Origin: MHLP01 sp043736515 | GTDB taxonomy: Bacteria > Patescibacteriota > Minisyncoccia > Phycocordibacterales > UBA6899 | DNA length: 22,343 bases | NCBI GenBank assembly: GCA_043736515.1 | Contig: JAYTCK010000039.1 | Span: forward strand, 1 to 22,343 | Direction of reading: 5' to 3' | Shown here: in pieces, positions 1 to 7,503 of the stretch | Layout: each line of letters opens with the position of its first letter | Numbering within the stretch: the first letter of the stretch is position 1 | Notes under the pieces: model-generated | The model's database searches: none | What the model was told of the DNA's origin: nothing | Seen by the model: only the letters and a program-made list of their open reading frames with translations | Translations under genes and position numbers: made by a program

Positions 1-212
1 GTGCCAACACTATTAAGCTGGTGATACACAAGGATGTATGCAGCTTCCGGAGGAGCAATGAATGATGCGCTTGCGGTTTTCCATGCATCTCCTGTCGGTG
101 TAACAAGTAAGTGTCCGACAGGAGATGCATGGAAAACCGCAAGCGCATCATTCATTGCTCCTCCGGAAGCTGCATACATCCTTGTGTATCACCAGCTTAA
201 TAGTGTTGGCAC
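1..212. repeat. 98-bp perfect inverted repeat (fold-back) at contig edge
   Basis: Bases 1-98 are the exact reverse complement of 115-212, with a 16-nt unpaired centre at 99-114. The right arm is in frame with the downstream deacetylase and encodes the end of a jellyroll domain. The left arm is only its mirror and makes no independent sense. A perfect palindrome starting at base 1 is typical of a chimeric fold-back read or an assembly end, so 1 to about 100 is probably not real flanking sequence. A genuine long palindrome is possible but less likely. Confidence 0.95.
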
Positions 213-2145
213 GCTCGTCATCGACAACATTGTGTTAAAGGATATGACGCTTGAGAACGTGTTTGACCGAGGCTTTGTGTCGCTCGCATTTGACGACGGA
301 CATCGCAGTCAATACGAGAACGCGCGCAGTATATTAAACACCGCGGGCATAAAGGCAACATTTTATGCGGTATCACACAACTCGGGCTTTGGCGTTGCGA
401 ATCCTTCTTTTGAAACCCCAGCCGTAGGTGACGCAGGAAAACCACTCGGTTGGTCACATGCAGCCGGTACTAATTCCACTTATACCTATCCCGTGACAGG
501 GAGAAGCGGCCACGCAGCTCAAATTACTTCTACGGGAGCTGAGACAGAAAGCGGGTGGCGGAGCGCCCCTGTTACGGTCCTTGCTGATCAGAGTCATCAA
601 TTTACTCATTATTACAAGAGCACAGGGACGAGCACTCTCTATATAGAGGTCAACAACACTGATGGTACTATCGGCTATATACAACCTGCCGGCGATGTAG
701 TGGGAGTAGTTGTACCGTTCGTTACGTTGCCACCTGCTAGTGAGTGGACAGAGTACAAAAGTTCTGAATTGTTATGGATCCCACCAACAGCTAAGAGCGT
801 AAGCGTGCGATTCAATCTCCCTCTAACCGGAACGCTTGCTATCGATGATGTAAATTTCGGCGCGTATCGTAACTTTATGACACCGTCCAATTTGCGTGAC
901 CTAGAGAATGATCAGCACGAAATAGGCGGACACTCCGAGACACATGCTGACTTAACGGGAATTCCGTTTGCTGAGGCACAAAATGAAGTGCAAGGTTCGC
1001 GCGCTGAGCTTCTTCTCGGTGGCCTTACCCCGGTGCTTACATTTGCGTATCCCTTAGGAAACAACAATGAAGCCATTCAGACTGAAGTTGCGGGAGCAGG
1101 ATACACATCCGCTCGAGGAACAGTGCCCGGAATGAATGGTAAGGGACAAAATAAATTTGAGTTGAAGAGTCACATGGTGCTTGCATCTACACCATTGTCA
1201 CAACTTGAGCAATGGATTAATGACGCAGTTGCTGAACGATCATGGCTCATCCTCACGTTCCATCAGATTCTTCCTGAGGGTGCACAGGGAAGTGGCATGT
1301 ACACGACAACACCATCACGACTCTCGAGCATGGTACAGTATCTCGCTTCAAACAATGTACTTGTCCGCACCGTAAGCGACGGAGTAGCTCATATGAATGG
1401 CACAGGAAGCCCTAGCGGAATGACAGCCACAACTACCACCGCTACTACAACCCCAACAACTACGGCCACGACTACGGTAGCTACAACTCCTACTCCTGCA
1501 CCAACACCTTCTCCAGCACCAAGCCCATCGCCATCACCATCAACGGGTGGGGGAGTACTGGGGACTTCAGGTTTCATCTACTGGGGATGTACTATTCCTA
1601 CGGCTATGAATTACAACCGATTGGCAAACACCAATGACAACTCCTGTGTATTTGGAGAAGTGCTTGGAGCGACAACAACAGCTATTTCAAACGGCACCGA
1701 AGCGGCAACCAATGCAACATCCACAATAGTGGTTCCCCCACAGGGAATTGTTATGGGCAGCACCGCTCGTGGCATTGAAAATAGAAGCATGGAAATGATG
1801 GGAGGCACCACCTCTCCGGCTTCTGAAATAAAACCCAAACCACTTAAGCCAAAGAAGATCACGCCACGTTTTAAAAAATACTTGCGTCAGGGGAGCCGCG
1901 GTGCTGAGGTTATGGAGTTACAAAAGCATCTGTTCGGAATGGGACAGTTTACCGGCCCTATTACTGGCTACTTTGGAAACCTTACATTTACCGCAGTCCA
2001 GAAACTCCAGCAAACCTACAACATTGATCAAGTAGGACACGTCGGTCCCAAAACTCGGGCCCTACTAAATAAAATGGATCAAGAGGGTCCGGAATCATGG
2101 GTTGTTATATCGACGGGATCAGAATTGAGTATTCAGAGGATATAA
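34..2145 (+). CDS. Surface polysaccharide deacetylase (CE4/NodB) with jellyroll insert and C-terminal PG_binding_1; 5' end not reliable
   Basis: Predicted secreted carbohydrate esterase family 4 enzyme that removes acetyl groups from a wall or surface glycan. Residues count from the ATG at 34, but codons before about position 115 lie in the fold-back arm, so the true N-terminus and signal peptide are missing. Residues ~28-70 look like the end of a jellyroll domain. NodB motif 1 is FDDG (86-89), motif 2 is HSETH (H300, H304), motif 3 is YPLG (339-342), and a late FH motif is at 409-410, so the metal ligands are present. Residues ~123-276 are a second jellyroll-like domain inserted inside the catalytic fold. 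A Thr/Pro/Ser linker (~463-504) follows, then a short Cys-bounded motif (C519 to C538) and a PG_binding_1 domain (~617-679) that should tether the enzyme to peptidoglycan. A strong terminator follows. Catalytic family is confident; the natural substrate is not. Confidence 0.85.
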   Translation: MYAASGGAMNDALAVFHASPVGVTSKCPTGDAWKTASASFIAPPEAAYILVYHQLNSVGTLVIDNIVLKDMTLENVFDRGFVSLAFDDGHRSQYENARSILNTAGIKATFYAVSHNSGFGVANPSFETPAVGDAGKPLGWSHAAGTNSTYTYPVTGRSGHAAQITSTGAETESGWRSAPVTVLADQSHQFTHYYKSTGTSTLYIEVNNTDGTIGYIQPAGDVVGVVVPFVTLPPASEWTEYKSSELLWIPPTAKSVSVRFNLPLTGTLAIDDVNFGAYRNFMTPSNLRDLENDQHEIGGHSETHADLTGIPFAEAQNEVQGSRAELLLGGLTPVLTFAYPLGNNNEAIQTEVAGAGYTSARGTVPGMNGKGQNKFELKSHMVLASTPLSQLEQWINDAVAERSWLILTFHQILPEGAQGSGMYTTTPSRLSSMVQYLASNNVLVRTVSDGVAHMNGTGSPSGMTATTTTATTTPTTTATTTVATTPTPAPTPSPAPSPSPSPSTGGGVLGTSGFIYWGCTIPTAMNYNRLANTNDNSCVFGEVLGATTTAISNGTEAATNATSTIVVPPQGIVMGSTARGIENRSMEMMGGTTSPASEIKPKPLKPKKITPRFKKYLRQGSRGAEVMELQKHLFGMGQFTGPITGYFGNLTFTAVQKLQQTYNIDQVGHVGPKTRALLNKMDQEGPESWVVISTGSELSIQRI

Positions 2146-2169
2146 ATTTCTCAATAAGATAACCCATGT

Positions 2170-2209
2170 CTGCGACTCCGGATAAATATCCGGAGTCGCA
2201 GTTGTTTTT
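2170..2209 (+). terminator. Rho-independent terminator after the deacetylase
   Basis: A 14-bp GC-rich perfect stem (2170-2183 with 2188-2201) has a 4-nt loop and is followed by TTGTTTTT. It lies 24 nt after the deacetylase stop. Confidence 0.93.
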
Positions 2210-2258
2210 GGGAATTGACCTTGAATGACAACAAGATAAAGCTAGGATCCACTTATCG

Positions 2259-2280
2259 GCCTGAAAGAGGCATTTCAGGC
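2259..2280. other. Small hairpin in the kinase upstream region
   Basis: GCCTGAAA (2259-2266) pairs with TTTCAGGC (2273-2280) around a 6-nt loop. No T-run follows, so it is not an obvious terminator. It sits about 85 nt before the histidine kinase start and could be an operator or leader element. The rest of 2210-2365 shows no gene and no clear Shine-Dalgarno for the kinase. Confidence 0.4.
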
Positions 2281-2365
2281 AAATTCACAGCTAAGATAAT
2301 ACAGATCCTCATCTTCATGAAGAATTCATGTAGTTGAAGTACTATTACTGTACGTTTCAATAATT

Positions 2366-4456
2366 ATGAATTCTGCACTCAGACACTATATACAAGATTT
2401 CAGCTGGCGAACGACTGGCAGCCTCGTATTCGTTTTTTTTGTCTACTTTATTACGGCAAAACTTTTTCTTCCGCCTAATTTTGGGTGGGACACACTCCCG
2501 GCCATTATTTGGCCTCCTGTGGGAATCGCACTTGTTGCGGTAATTTTGGGAGGTTATCGGATGCTGATACCAATTTTTGCTGCGCAGTTTTTTGCTGTGC
2601 ACACACAGCCGGGGGCAGACTATCCTGTCGCGCTCCTCTTTGCGGGGGCATACGCACTAGAGGCAGGCATCGCACGGTATCTCTTACTACAATTAAAATT
2701 TAATCCCGCACTTCGCGATTCTCGCAGCATGTTTATTTTATTGGGGATCACTTTCTTCGTAACCCTAATAGCCCCTTTTGTGGGAACAATTGCGCATGTG
2801 CTCTTCGGCAAACCAACGGTTTCTCCAATGTTATATCTTGGTCATGGGTGGGGGGCGGGTGCTTTTAGTGTAATAGACACCACTCCTTTCGTGCTGACGT
2901 GGTATGCGTGGTATAAAAATAAGCCACGCCAAGTATATGCCCGATATAAAAAGTTTGAGCTCGCTGCGGCACTTCTCGTTCTTGTTAGTATTGTCCACTT
3001 TCTTTTTTGGACCAATACCTCTTCATATTTCGGTGTTTCAATTATCTTTTATCTGCCGACTATTCTCGCCTGGTTTGCAATGAGGTTTTCTGTGCGTTGG
3101 CTCTCACTCGCGATATTATTGACCTCGATATTTGGGATTGCCGGCACACTCCTCGCTAATCATGGGCCCGAACTGCTTAAAGGGCAGCTATTGGCAGTTG
3201 AGATGTATATCGGACTTATTGCTGCGATATTCCTCGTGTTTGTATCTATTGTGGAAGAGCGGCGTGCGGCCCTGCTCAAACTTGAGGAAGCATATCGCTC
3301 CATTCTCGCCACAGATCAAGCAAAGAGCGAGTTCATCGCTATCTTGGCTCACGAGCTTCGGAACCCCTTAGCACCACTTGTAAGCTCTGCCGAGCTTCTT
3401 AAAAGGAATCCACAAACCGAAGAGAGCACCAAGGCTATACAGTCCATACAGGAGCATGCCAGTATGATGAGCAGAATTTTAGATGATCTTCTTGATACTG
3501 CACGCTTATCCCAAAAGAAGTTTGGATTAAAAACTGAGGCGATCGAACTTCGGGAAATGATTGATCAGTCCGTGCAAAGCGTAGCGGAGGTTATGCTGTC
3601 TCGGCACCATACGCTTACCGTCCACGTACCCGACGAAGAAATGTACCTCCTTGCGGACCCCGTACGCGTAAAACAAGTTATTATCAATCTCCTCATTAAC
3701 GCCGCAAAGTATACAGAACCGGGCGGCAAGATTGTGCTCACCGCGCGTGCGGATAAGAACAATTTTCACATTGAAGTATCAGATAATGGTATAGGAATCG
3801 AAGAAAGCATGCTCACTCGCATCTGGGAGCCATTCAAACAAGTTGATGGAAACGGCAAGCATGGCACGGGGCTTGGGCTTGGGCTGTTTCTGACTAAATG
3901 TCTAGTGGAGGCTCATGATGGCACAATTGAAGTAAAGAGCGCTGGTAAAGGTCATGGATGCACATTCCTGGTGTCGCTCCCAGCACCAAAGGAAATCATT
4001 ACATGGAAGGAAAAGGAGGAGTGGAAAAAGCAGAGCAAGTGGGTAGAACCATCCCGCATACTTATCGTGGACGACAATAGGGCCGCAGCGGACACGCTTG
4101 CGAAGCTGCTGCGTTATTATGGTCACACCGTGCATGTTGTGTATTCTGGAGAGGATGCTCTCTTGGATGTTGCAAGTGTGAATCCGGAGTTAATACTTCT
4201 TGATCTTGGAATGCCCGGCATGGATGGCTATGCCGTTGCAGAGGAGCTGCGCAGAGGCGGATGGACCAAGAAAATTGTTGCAATCTCTGGTTACGGGCAG
4301 GATCTTGATCGTGAGCAATCAAAGGCAGCAGGTTTTGATGAACATCTCTTGAAGCCAGTGCTTTCTAACGACATCATTAACATTCTGGATCAAATGAAAA
4401 GCTTTGGTCCCACAGAGCATGGAGTTGCGAAACTTGCAATGCTGGGATATAAATAA
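2366..4456 (+). CDS. MASE1-domain hybrid sensor histidine kinase with receiver domain
   Basis: Inner-membrane sensor kinase that should autophosphorylate on His and pass the phosphate to its own C-terminal receiver. Residues ~15-295 hold about eight hydrophobic segments with the MASE1-like signature IIWPPVGIALVAVILGGYR near the N-terminus. HisKA follows with H-box HELRNP (phospho-acceptor H329). HATPase_c has the N-box around N441-N445, the G1 box DNGIG (473-477) and the G2 box GTGLGLGL (500-507). The receiver (~564-675) has acidic pair D569-D570, phospho-acceptor D613 in LLDLGMPGMDG, and K663 in LLKPV. All catalytic residues are present. No DNA-binding output domain is attached and no separate response regulator is adjacent, so the output partner is unknown. 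The next gene, 9 nt downstream, is a DHp-like mini protein. The start lacks a clear Shine-Dalgarno. Confidence 0.92.
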   Translation: MNSALRHYIQDFSWRTTGSLVFVFFVYFITAKLFLPPNFGWDTLPAIIWPPVGIALVAVILGGYRMLIPIFAAQFFAVHTQPGADYPVALLFAGAYALEAGIARYLLLQLKFNPALRDSRSMFILLGITFFVTLIAPFVGTIAHVLFGKPTVSPMLYLGHGWGAGAFSVIDTTPFVLTWYAWYKNKPRQVYARYKKFELAAALLVLVSIVHFLFWTNTSSYFGVSIIFYLPTILAWFAMRFSVRWLSLAILLTSIFGIAGTLLANHGPELLKGQLLAVEMYIGLIAAIFLVFVSIVEERRAALLKLEEAYRSILATDQAKSEFIAILAHELRNPLAPLVSSAELLKRNPQTEESTKAIQSIQEHASMMSRILDDLLDTARLSQKKFGLKTEAIELREMIDQSVQSVAEVMLSRHHTLTVHVPDEEMYLLADPVRVKQVIINLLINAAKYTEPGGKIVLTARADKNNFHIEVSDNGIGIEESMLTRIWEPFKQVDGNGKHGTGLGLGLFLTKCLVEAHDGTIEVKSAGKGHGCTFLVSLPAPKEIITWKEKEEWKKQSKWVEPSRILIVDDNRAAADTLAKLLRYYGHTVHVVYSGEDALLDVASVNPELILLDLGMPGMDGYAVAEELRRGGWTKKIVAISGYGQDLDREQSKAAGFDEHLLKPVLSNDIINILDQMKSFGPTEHGVAKLAMLGYK

Positions 4457-4465
4457 AAATACACT

Positions 4466-4684
4466 ATGCCGACTAAACCTATAATCGAAACACAAGACTC
4501 TGCCCAAGTAGGCCACGATCTTCGTAACGCACTTTCGGTGATATACAGCAATGCCCAGTTGTTGGAACTTCTATTGGAAAAGGCGGGAATGAAGGAGGAG
4601 CGAGAGATAGCTCATGCGGTAGTAGAATCTGCAGAGCAAATGAATACGATCATCAATGACCGCATCGCGCGCCAACACGAGTGA
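4466..4684 (+). CDS. Stand-alone DHp/HisKA-like mini protein (72 aa)
   Basis: The protein is almost entirely a HisKA-type helical hairpin. The motif VGHDLRNALS (H17) matches an H-box, and a second amphipathic helix around residues 43-68 follows. There is no ATPase, sensor or receiver domain. It starts 9 nt after the hybrid kinase stop, so both are likely on one mRNA. Two copies could form a four-helix bundle able to take phosphate from the kinase receiver D613, acting like an HPt, or it could heterodimerise with the kinase DHp and modulate it. It could also be a decayed duplicate of a kinase, but it is intact, has its own start and keeps the His. The fold assignment is from motif reading only. 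Confidence 0.7.
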   Translation: MPTKPIIETQDSAQVGHDLRNALSVIYSNAQLLELLLEKAGMKEEREIAHAVVESAEQMNTIINDRIARQHE

Positions 4685-4711
4685 TTTCAGTTGGATCGCC
4701 CGAATAGACGC

Positions 4712-4882
4712 TTATGGAAACCGACGGCGCTGCGGAGCATCTTTTTCTTTCTCAATTTCCTCCGCATGTTTTGCATGCTCCTCTGCAGCCTTTTTATGAG
4801 ATTCTGCCGCGTTCTCTTGCGCTTCCCGTAGCGCCTGATCATGTTCTTTTACGGTTTCATTAATTTCATTTGTGTCAGCCAT
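4712..4882 (-). CDS. Small charged His/Lys/Glu-rich helical protein (56 aa)
   Basis: The minus-strand frame from ATG at 4882 to TAA at 4712 encodes a 56-residue hydrophilic protein beginning MADTNEINETVKEHDQALRE. It is rich in E, A, K and H, with alternating charge (for example HKKAAEEHAKHAEEIEKEK) that predicts a single long helix or coiled coil, and ends in an Arg cluster QRRRFP. There is no membrane segment or signal peptide. It begins 25 nt after the stop of the GlsB-like gene and probably shares its transcript. The function is unknown; the company suggests a stress role. Confidence 0.6.
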   Translation of the reverse strand: MADTNEINETVKEHDQALREAQENAAESHKKAAEEHAKHAEEIEKEKDAPQRRRFP

Positions 4883-4907
4883 ACTATAAGAGAAATTATC
4901 TTTTAAC

Positions 4908-5153
4908 CTAGCGCAGCGCCCTGACGATCGCTATCAACACGCAGGCACCAAGAAGTGCCACAAGGAAACTATAGATGTCGAAACCACCTACTCCACGTTC
5001 CCCAACGAGACTCATGATAAATCCACCGATAACCGCCCCAATAATACCCACAATAATGTTGAGCATGGACCCTTGTTCGGCATCAGTTTTCATAATAAGT
5101 GATGCAATCCATCCTACGAGCGCACCAAATACAATCCAAAGAATTATTCCCAT
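4908..5153 (-). CDS. GlsB/YeaQ/YmgE family stress-response membrane protein
   Basis: An 81-residue protein made of three hydrophobic helices with the family pattern: an N-terminal IVFGALVGWIASLIM helix, a polar turn with a basic/acidic MKTDAEQGSMLN stretch, a Gly-rich IIVGIIGAVIGGFIM helix, and a C-terminal helix. This matches the transglycosylase-associated/GlsB family (PF04226), small integral membrane proteins induced by general stress in many bacteria, with unclear biochemical function. Length is normal for the family. It lies between two other small minus-strand genes (51 nt from the upstream one, 25 nt to the downstream one). Confidence 0.9.
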   Translation of the reverse strand: MGIILWIVFGALVGWIASLIMKTDAEQGSMLNIIVGIIGAVIGGFIMSLVGERGVGGFDIYSFLVALLGACVLIAIVRALR

Positions 5154-5204
5154 ATTTGTATGTTTATTTTTTGATTTCTAAATTCTCAATATCGTGCAAA
5201 AAAA

Positions 5205-5489
5205 CTAATTTGTGGGCACCGGCGAAGCTGCTCCAGAATTTGTCCGAGTGTCTACTTGTGACGCAGGTGTAGGTGTGACATTTTGCCCATCACCCCGCAG
5301 CTGTACGTTTACATCAATGCTGTCATTTTGAGGACTTTGCGCTGTCGCATCATTCTGGCGCTCTATGGCAGGAAGTGCATAGAAAAAGAAAATCCCTACG
5401 ATAACGAGCAATAGAATAATGCCCAAAATAATATCTACAAAGGAATCAGATGAATCTGTATCTCTCGGCGTGTTAATTATAGTTGCCAT
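5205..5489 (-). CDS. Small single-pass membrane protein, Thr/Pro/Gln-rich tail
   Basis: Ninety-four residues from ATG at 5489. An in-frame ATG at 5540 would add 17 residues, but the 5489 start gives a cleaner short cytoplasmic head (MATIINTPRDTDSSDSF). A strong TM helix follows (about residues 18-43, IILGIILLLVIVGIFFFYALP), then an extracytoplasmic low-complexity tail rich in Q, N, D, T and P. There is no recognised domain. It is the first gene of the minus-strand set with the GlsB-like and 56-aa genes, and is divergent from the M23 peptidase gene. The function is unknown. Confidence 0.65.
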   Translation of the reverse strand: MATIINTPRDTDSSDSFVDIILGIILLLVIVGIFFFYALPAIERQNDATAQSPQNDSIDVNVQLRGDGQNVTPTPASQVDTRTNSGAASPVPTN

Positions 5490-5630
5490 ATGTAATAAAT
5501 TACTAATAACTGTATGTCTTGTGTAACTCCACAATAACAAAAGAGGTGTGAAGCAAATATGAATTAACTGATTATTCCGTTCATGAAAACTACCGTCTTT
5601 TCAGTCTTAAATAGAGTATTTGGGACGGCT

Positions 5631-5666
5631 CTGCAAAAAAAGATAGCGCAAGGTATACTGAATGAT
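5631..5666 (+). promoter_or_regulatory. Leaderless-type promoter of the M23 peptidase gene
   Basis: A -10 TATACT at 5654-5659 lies 17 nt after a weak -35 CTGCAA (5631-5636). Only 7 nt separate the -10 from the ATG at 5667, so transcription would start at or next to the start codon. This supports choosing 5667 over the upstream ATG at 5583. Confidence 0.6.
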
Positions 5667-6626
5667 ATGAAATTCCCTGTCATTTTACTGCTCCCCCTGC
5701 TTTTATGGAGCACTCCTCTTTACGCCCAAACAGTGCCAGTACGTCCAATCACGTTTCCCGTGAACGGTGAGTATGCATTTCGCAATGATTGGCACGAGCC
5801 GCGCGGCGGAGGCACGAGGCTTCATATCGGCACTGATATTATCGCAGCAAAGATGACACCGCTCGTTGCTGTGGTTGATGGGTATGTGAATTATGTCGCA
5901 CGACCGCAGGCGCCATGGGGGTATGAGATCTCCCTACAGGATGCTGAGGGATATACGTATAGTTATCTTCATATCAACAACGATACGCCGGGAACGGACG
6001 ACGGCGCGGGGGGTGAGACATACGCATATGTTTCCGGTGTTCATCACGGCGCAACTGTATCGAAGGGTCAGCTTATCGGTTGGGTGGGGGATAGCGGAAA
6101 CGCAGAGACAACTGTTCCGCACGTTCATTTTGAAATGCGTGATCCCAATCATGTCGTTTTCAATCCGTACCCAAGCCTCGCAGCTGCCTCAGGCGGAAAA
6201 GGTATTTCCACGTATACTCCAAGTATAAATACTGTCGAATCAAACTTTGAGCAACGCAAGGTTGAACTCAGATATATTTTCACCAAAACGTTGAGTGTGG
6301 GATCAGAATCCAGTGAAGTCAAGCAACTCCAAATGACCCTCCGCGCATTCGGTCTCTTCACACATCCGTCGGACACGGGATACTTCGGAGAAGTAACGCG
6401 AGCTGCAGTTGTCAGGTACCAACTCAAGAAAATGATTCCCCAAACAGGAATAGTTGATGCAGCAATGCGCGAAAAACTAAACGATGATTTGGGCACGTAC
6501 GATCCAAATTTATATAAACCCTATTATAGCGATGCGGAAGCGCGTGCCATCCAGATCCAAAAACTCCTCCAGATGATCGCTGTTCTGCAAAAGCAACTTA
6601 CTGCGATTCAGGGTCGAGCACAGTAG
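5667..6626 (+). CDS. Exported M23-family metallopeptidase with PG_binding_1 domain
   Basis: Predicted wall hydrolase cutting peptidoglycan cross-links outside the membrane. From the chosen start (319 aa) there is a classic signal peptide, MKFPVILLLPLLLWSTPLYA, with cleavage near A20. The LytM/M23 domain spans ~28-170 with Zn ligands H53 and D57 (HIGTD) and the HVH motif (H152, H154). YLH at 100-102 fits the family's additional active-site His. Residues ~205-275 are a PG_binding_1 module, and the C-terminal ~285-315 is a Gln/Leu-rich helix. The upstream in-frame ATG at 5583 would bury the signal peptide behind 28 residues and start before the -10 box, so it is rejected. It is divergent from the small membrane-protein set. 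The lack of visible inactivating changes suggests a real enzyme rather than an EnvC-like regulator. Confidence 0.9.
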   Translation: MKFPVILLLPLLLWSTPLYAQTVPVRPITFPVNGEYAFRNDWHEPRGGGTRLHIGTDIIAAKMTPLVAVVDGYVNYVARPQAPWGYEISLQDAEGYTYSYLHINNDTPGTDDGAGGETYAYVSGVHHGATVSKGQLIGWVGDSGNAETTVPHVHFEMRDPNHVVFNPYPSLAAASGGKGISTYTPSINTVESNFEQRKVELRYIFTKTLSVGSESSEVKQLQMTLRAFGLFTHPSDTGYFGEVTRAAVVRYQLKKMIPQTGIVDAAMREKLNDDLGTYDPNLYKPYYSDAEARAIQIQKLLQMIAVLQKQLTAIQGRAQ

Positions 6627-6727
6627 TGCTGAGCTTTTAAGACTCATTTGTATACACACAAGCCCACCCCCCCCTCTTCGCGCAGGTGTTTTTGTAGTCT
6701 TTCATTATGGTTTCATTGCCCTGCACA

Positions 6728-6739
6728 TAGAATGGGTCA
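6728..6739 (+). promoter_or_regulatory. Leaderless-type -10 box before the coiled-coil gene
   Basis: TAGAAT (6728-6733) is exactly 6 nt before the ATG at 6740. No convincing -35 is seen. The 113-nt gap after the M23 gene also holds a C8 run (6667-6674) and no other feature. Confidence 0.45.
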
Positions 6740-7012
6740 ATGCAAACACAATTACAATTCAGAAAAAAACTTAGTCACGTGGGAGCAAATATTGATCGCT
6801 TAAGAGAAAAAGCTGGGGTTGAATATATTGAAAAAGCTAACGTGCTCCGTGCGGAAAAGAATCAACTAAATGCGCGGTGGAGATCTGTAAAAAACGATAG
6901 CGAAGAAGCGTGGGAAAACGTTGAGAAGAAACTTACCTCAGGGCTTAATAAAATCGAGGCTGTGTATGAGGAAATGAAGAATAAAATCACCAAACCCAAA
7001 ACACATGCATAA
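6740..7012 (+). CDS. Small coiled-coil protein, resembling sll1863-type stress proteins
   Basis: Ninety soluble residues that are almost wholly helical and charged, with heptad-like spacing (for example IDRLREKAGVEYIEKANVLR and EEAWENVEKKLTSGLNKIE) and no membrane segment. The Trp-containing EEAW pattern and length recall the sll1863-type stress protein family, but this is weak recognition by style and could be any short coiled coil. It overlaps the next gene by 8 nt (ATGCATAA at 7005-7012), so translation is probably coupled. Confidence 0.65.
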   Translation: MQTQLQFRKKLSHVGANIDRLREKAGVEYIEKANVLRAEKNQLNARWRSVKNDSEEAWENVEKKLTSGLNKIEAVYEEMKNKITKPKTHA

Positions 7013-7421
7013 GGGCATAATCCATCCCCATTCACAGGCTGCACGGCGACATCCACACAAGTCTCTGTCCAAGCTGGCTCCACTTCGGACACCAAGACGT
7101 GGAAATGCAAATTTGGGTGGGAAATTTTATCGCATTTTTGTTCGACCAAAAGAACAATTCGACTCCTTTCGCGTGCGCGAACTTGATGAAAAAGGACACC
7201 TTGAGTGTCTCTTGGGGAAGCGTTCGGGAAGCAGCCGTTTTCATCCAGTTGCATGGCTTGTCCTAAAACAAGATGCACACGTCGCTCATAATGGCCGATT
7301 GATTATAGACCATCCAAGAACGCGATCGGTGCTCAAACAGCTCGAGGTACCGATCATCCATTATGAGGGAGATTTCTTCTCTGCAAAACCAAAACAACTA
7401 AAAAAACAGAGTGCTTCATAA
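7005..7421 (+). CDS. Protein of unknown function, basic, translationally coupled
   Basis: 138 residues, soluble, strongly basic at both ends (N-terminal HPHSQAARRHPHK and C-terminal KPKQLKKQSAS). The central part alternates strands and turns, with KFYRIFVRPKEQFDSFRVREL, HLECLLGKRSGSSRFHPVAWLV and NGRLIIDHPRTRSVLKQLE. It looks like a compact alpha/beta domain, possibly nucleic-acid binding because of charge, but no family was recognised. The start ATG is inside the last codons of the coiled-coil gene. The frame has good composition throughout, so the gene is likely real. Confidence 0.6.
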   Translation: MHKGIIHPHSQAARRHPHKSLSKLAPLRTPRRGNANLGGKFYRIFVRPKEQFDSFRVRELDEKGHLECLLGKRSGSSRFHPVAWLVLKQDAHVAHNGRLIIDHPRTRSVLKQLEVPIIHYEGDFFSAKPKQLKKQSAS

Positions 7422-7491
7422 AAGTATCATGCGTCTGCTTTAAGCTGAGTTAAGAAATTAAGTAAATGAAATATCTCGAAATTCGGATTCT

Positions 7492-7503
7492 CGAAATATT
7501 TCG
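7492..7503. promoter_or_regulatory. Perfect 12-bp palindrome upstream of the lmo0937-type gene
   Basis: CGAAATATTTCG is a perfect palindrome. A related half, CTCGAAATTCGG, lies 20 nt upstream (7475-7486), so TCTCGAAAT occurs twice. It sits just before a possible -10 (TATTAT, 7513-7518) of the next gene, where a repressor or activator could bind. The rest of 7422-7535 has no gene. Confidence 0.4.

Noticed and set aside
34..114. ATG at 34 as the genuine start of the deacetylase
   Set aside because: The codons lie in the mirrored arm of a perfect fold-back, and no signal peptide is encoded; the true 5' end is missing.
5583..5666. Upstream ATG for the M23 peptidase
   Set aside because: It places 28 residues before a clean signal peptide and starts ahead of the likely -10 box at 5654.
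6616..6640. Terminator after the M23 gene (AGCAC/GTGCT stem)
   Set aside because: The stem is only 5 bp, overlaps the stop codon and lacks a good T-run.
6667..6674. C8 run as a phase-variation site
   Set aside because: It lies in the spacer after the M23 stop and is not placed between promoter elements, so no switching effect can be argued.
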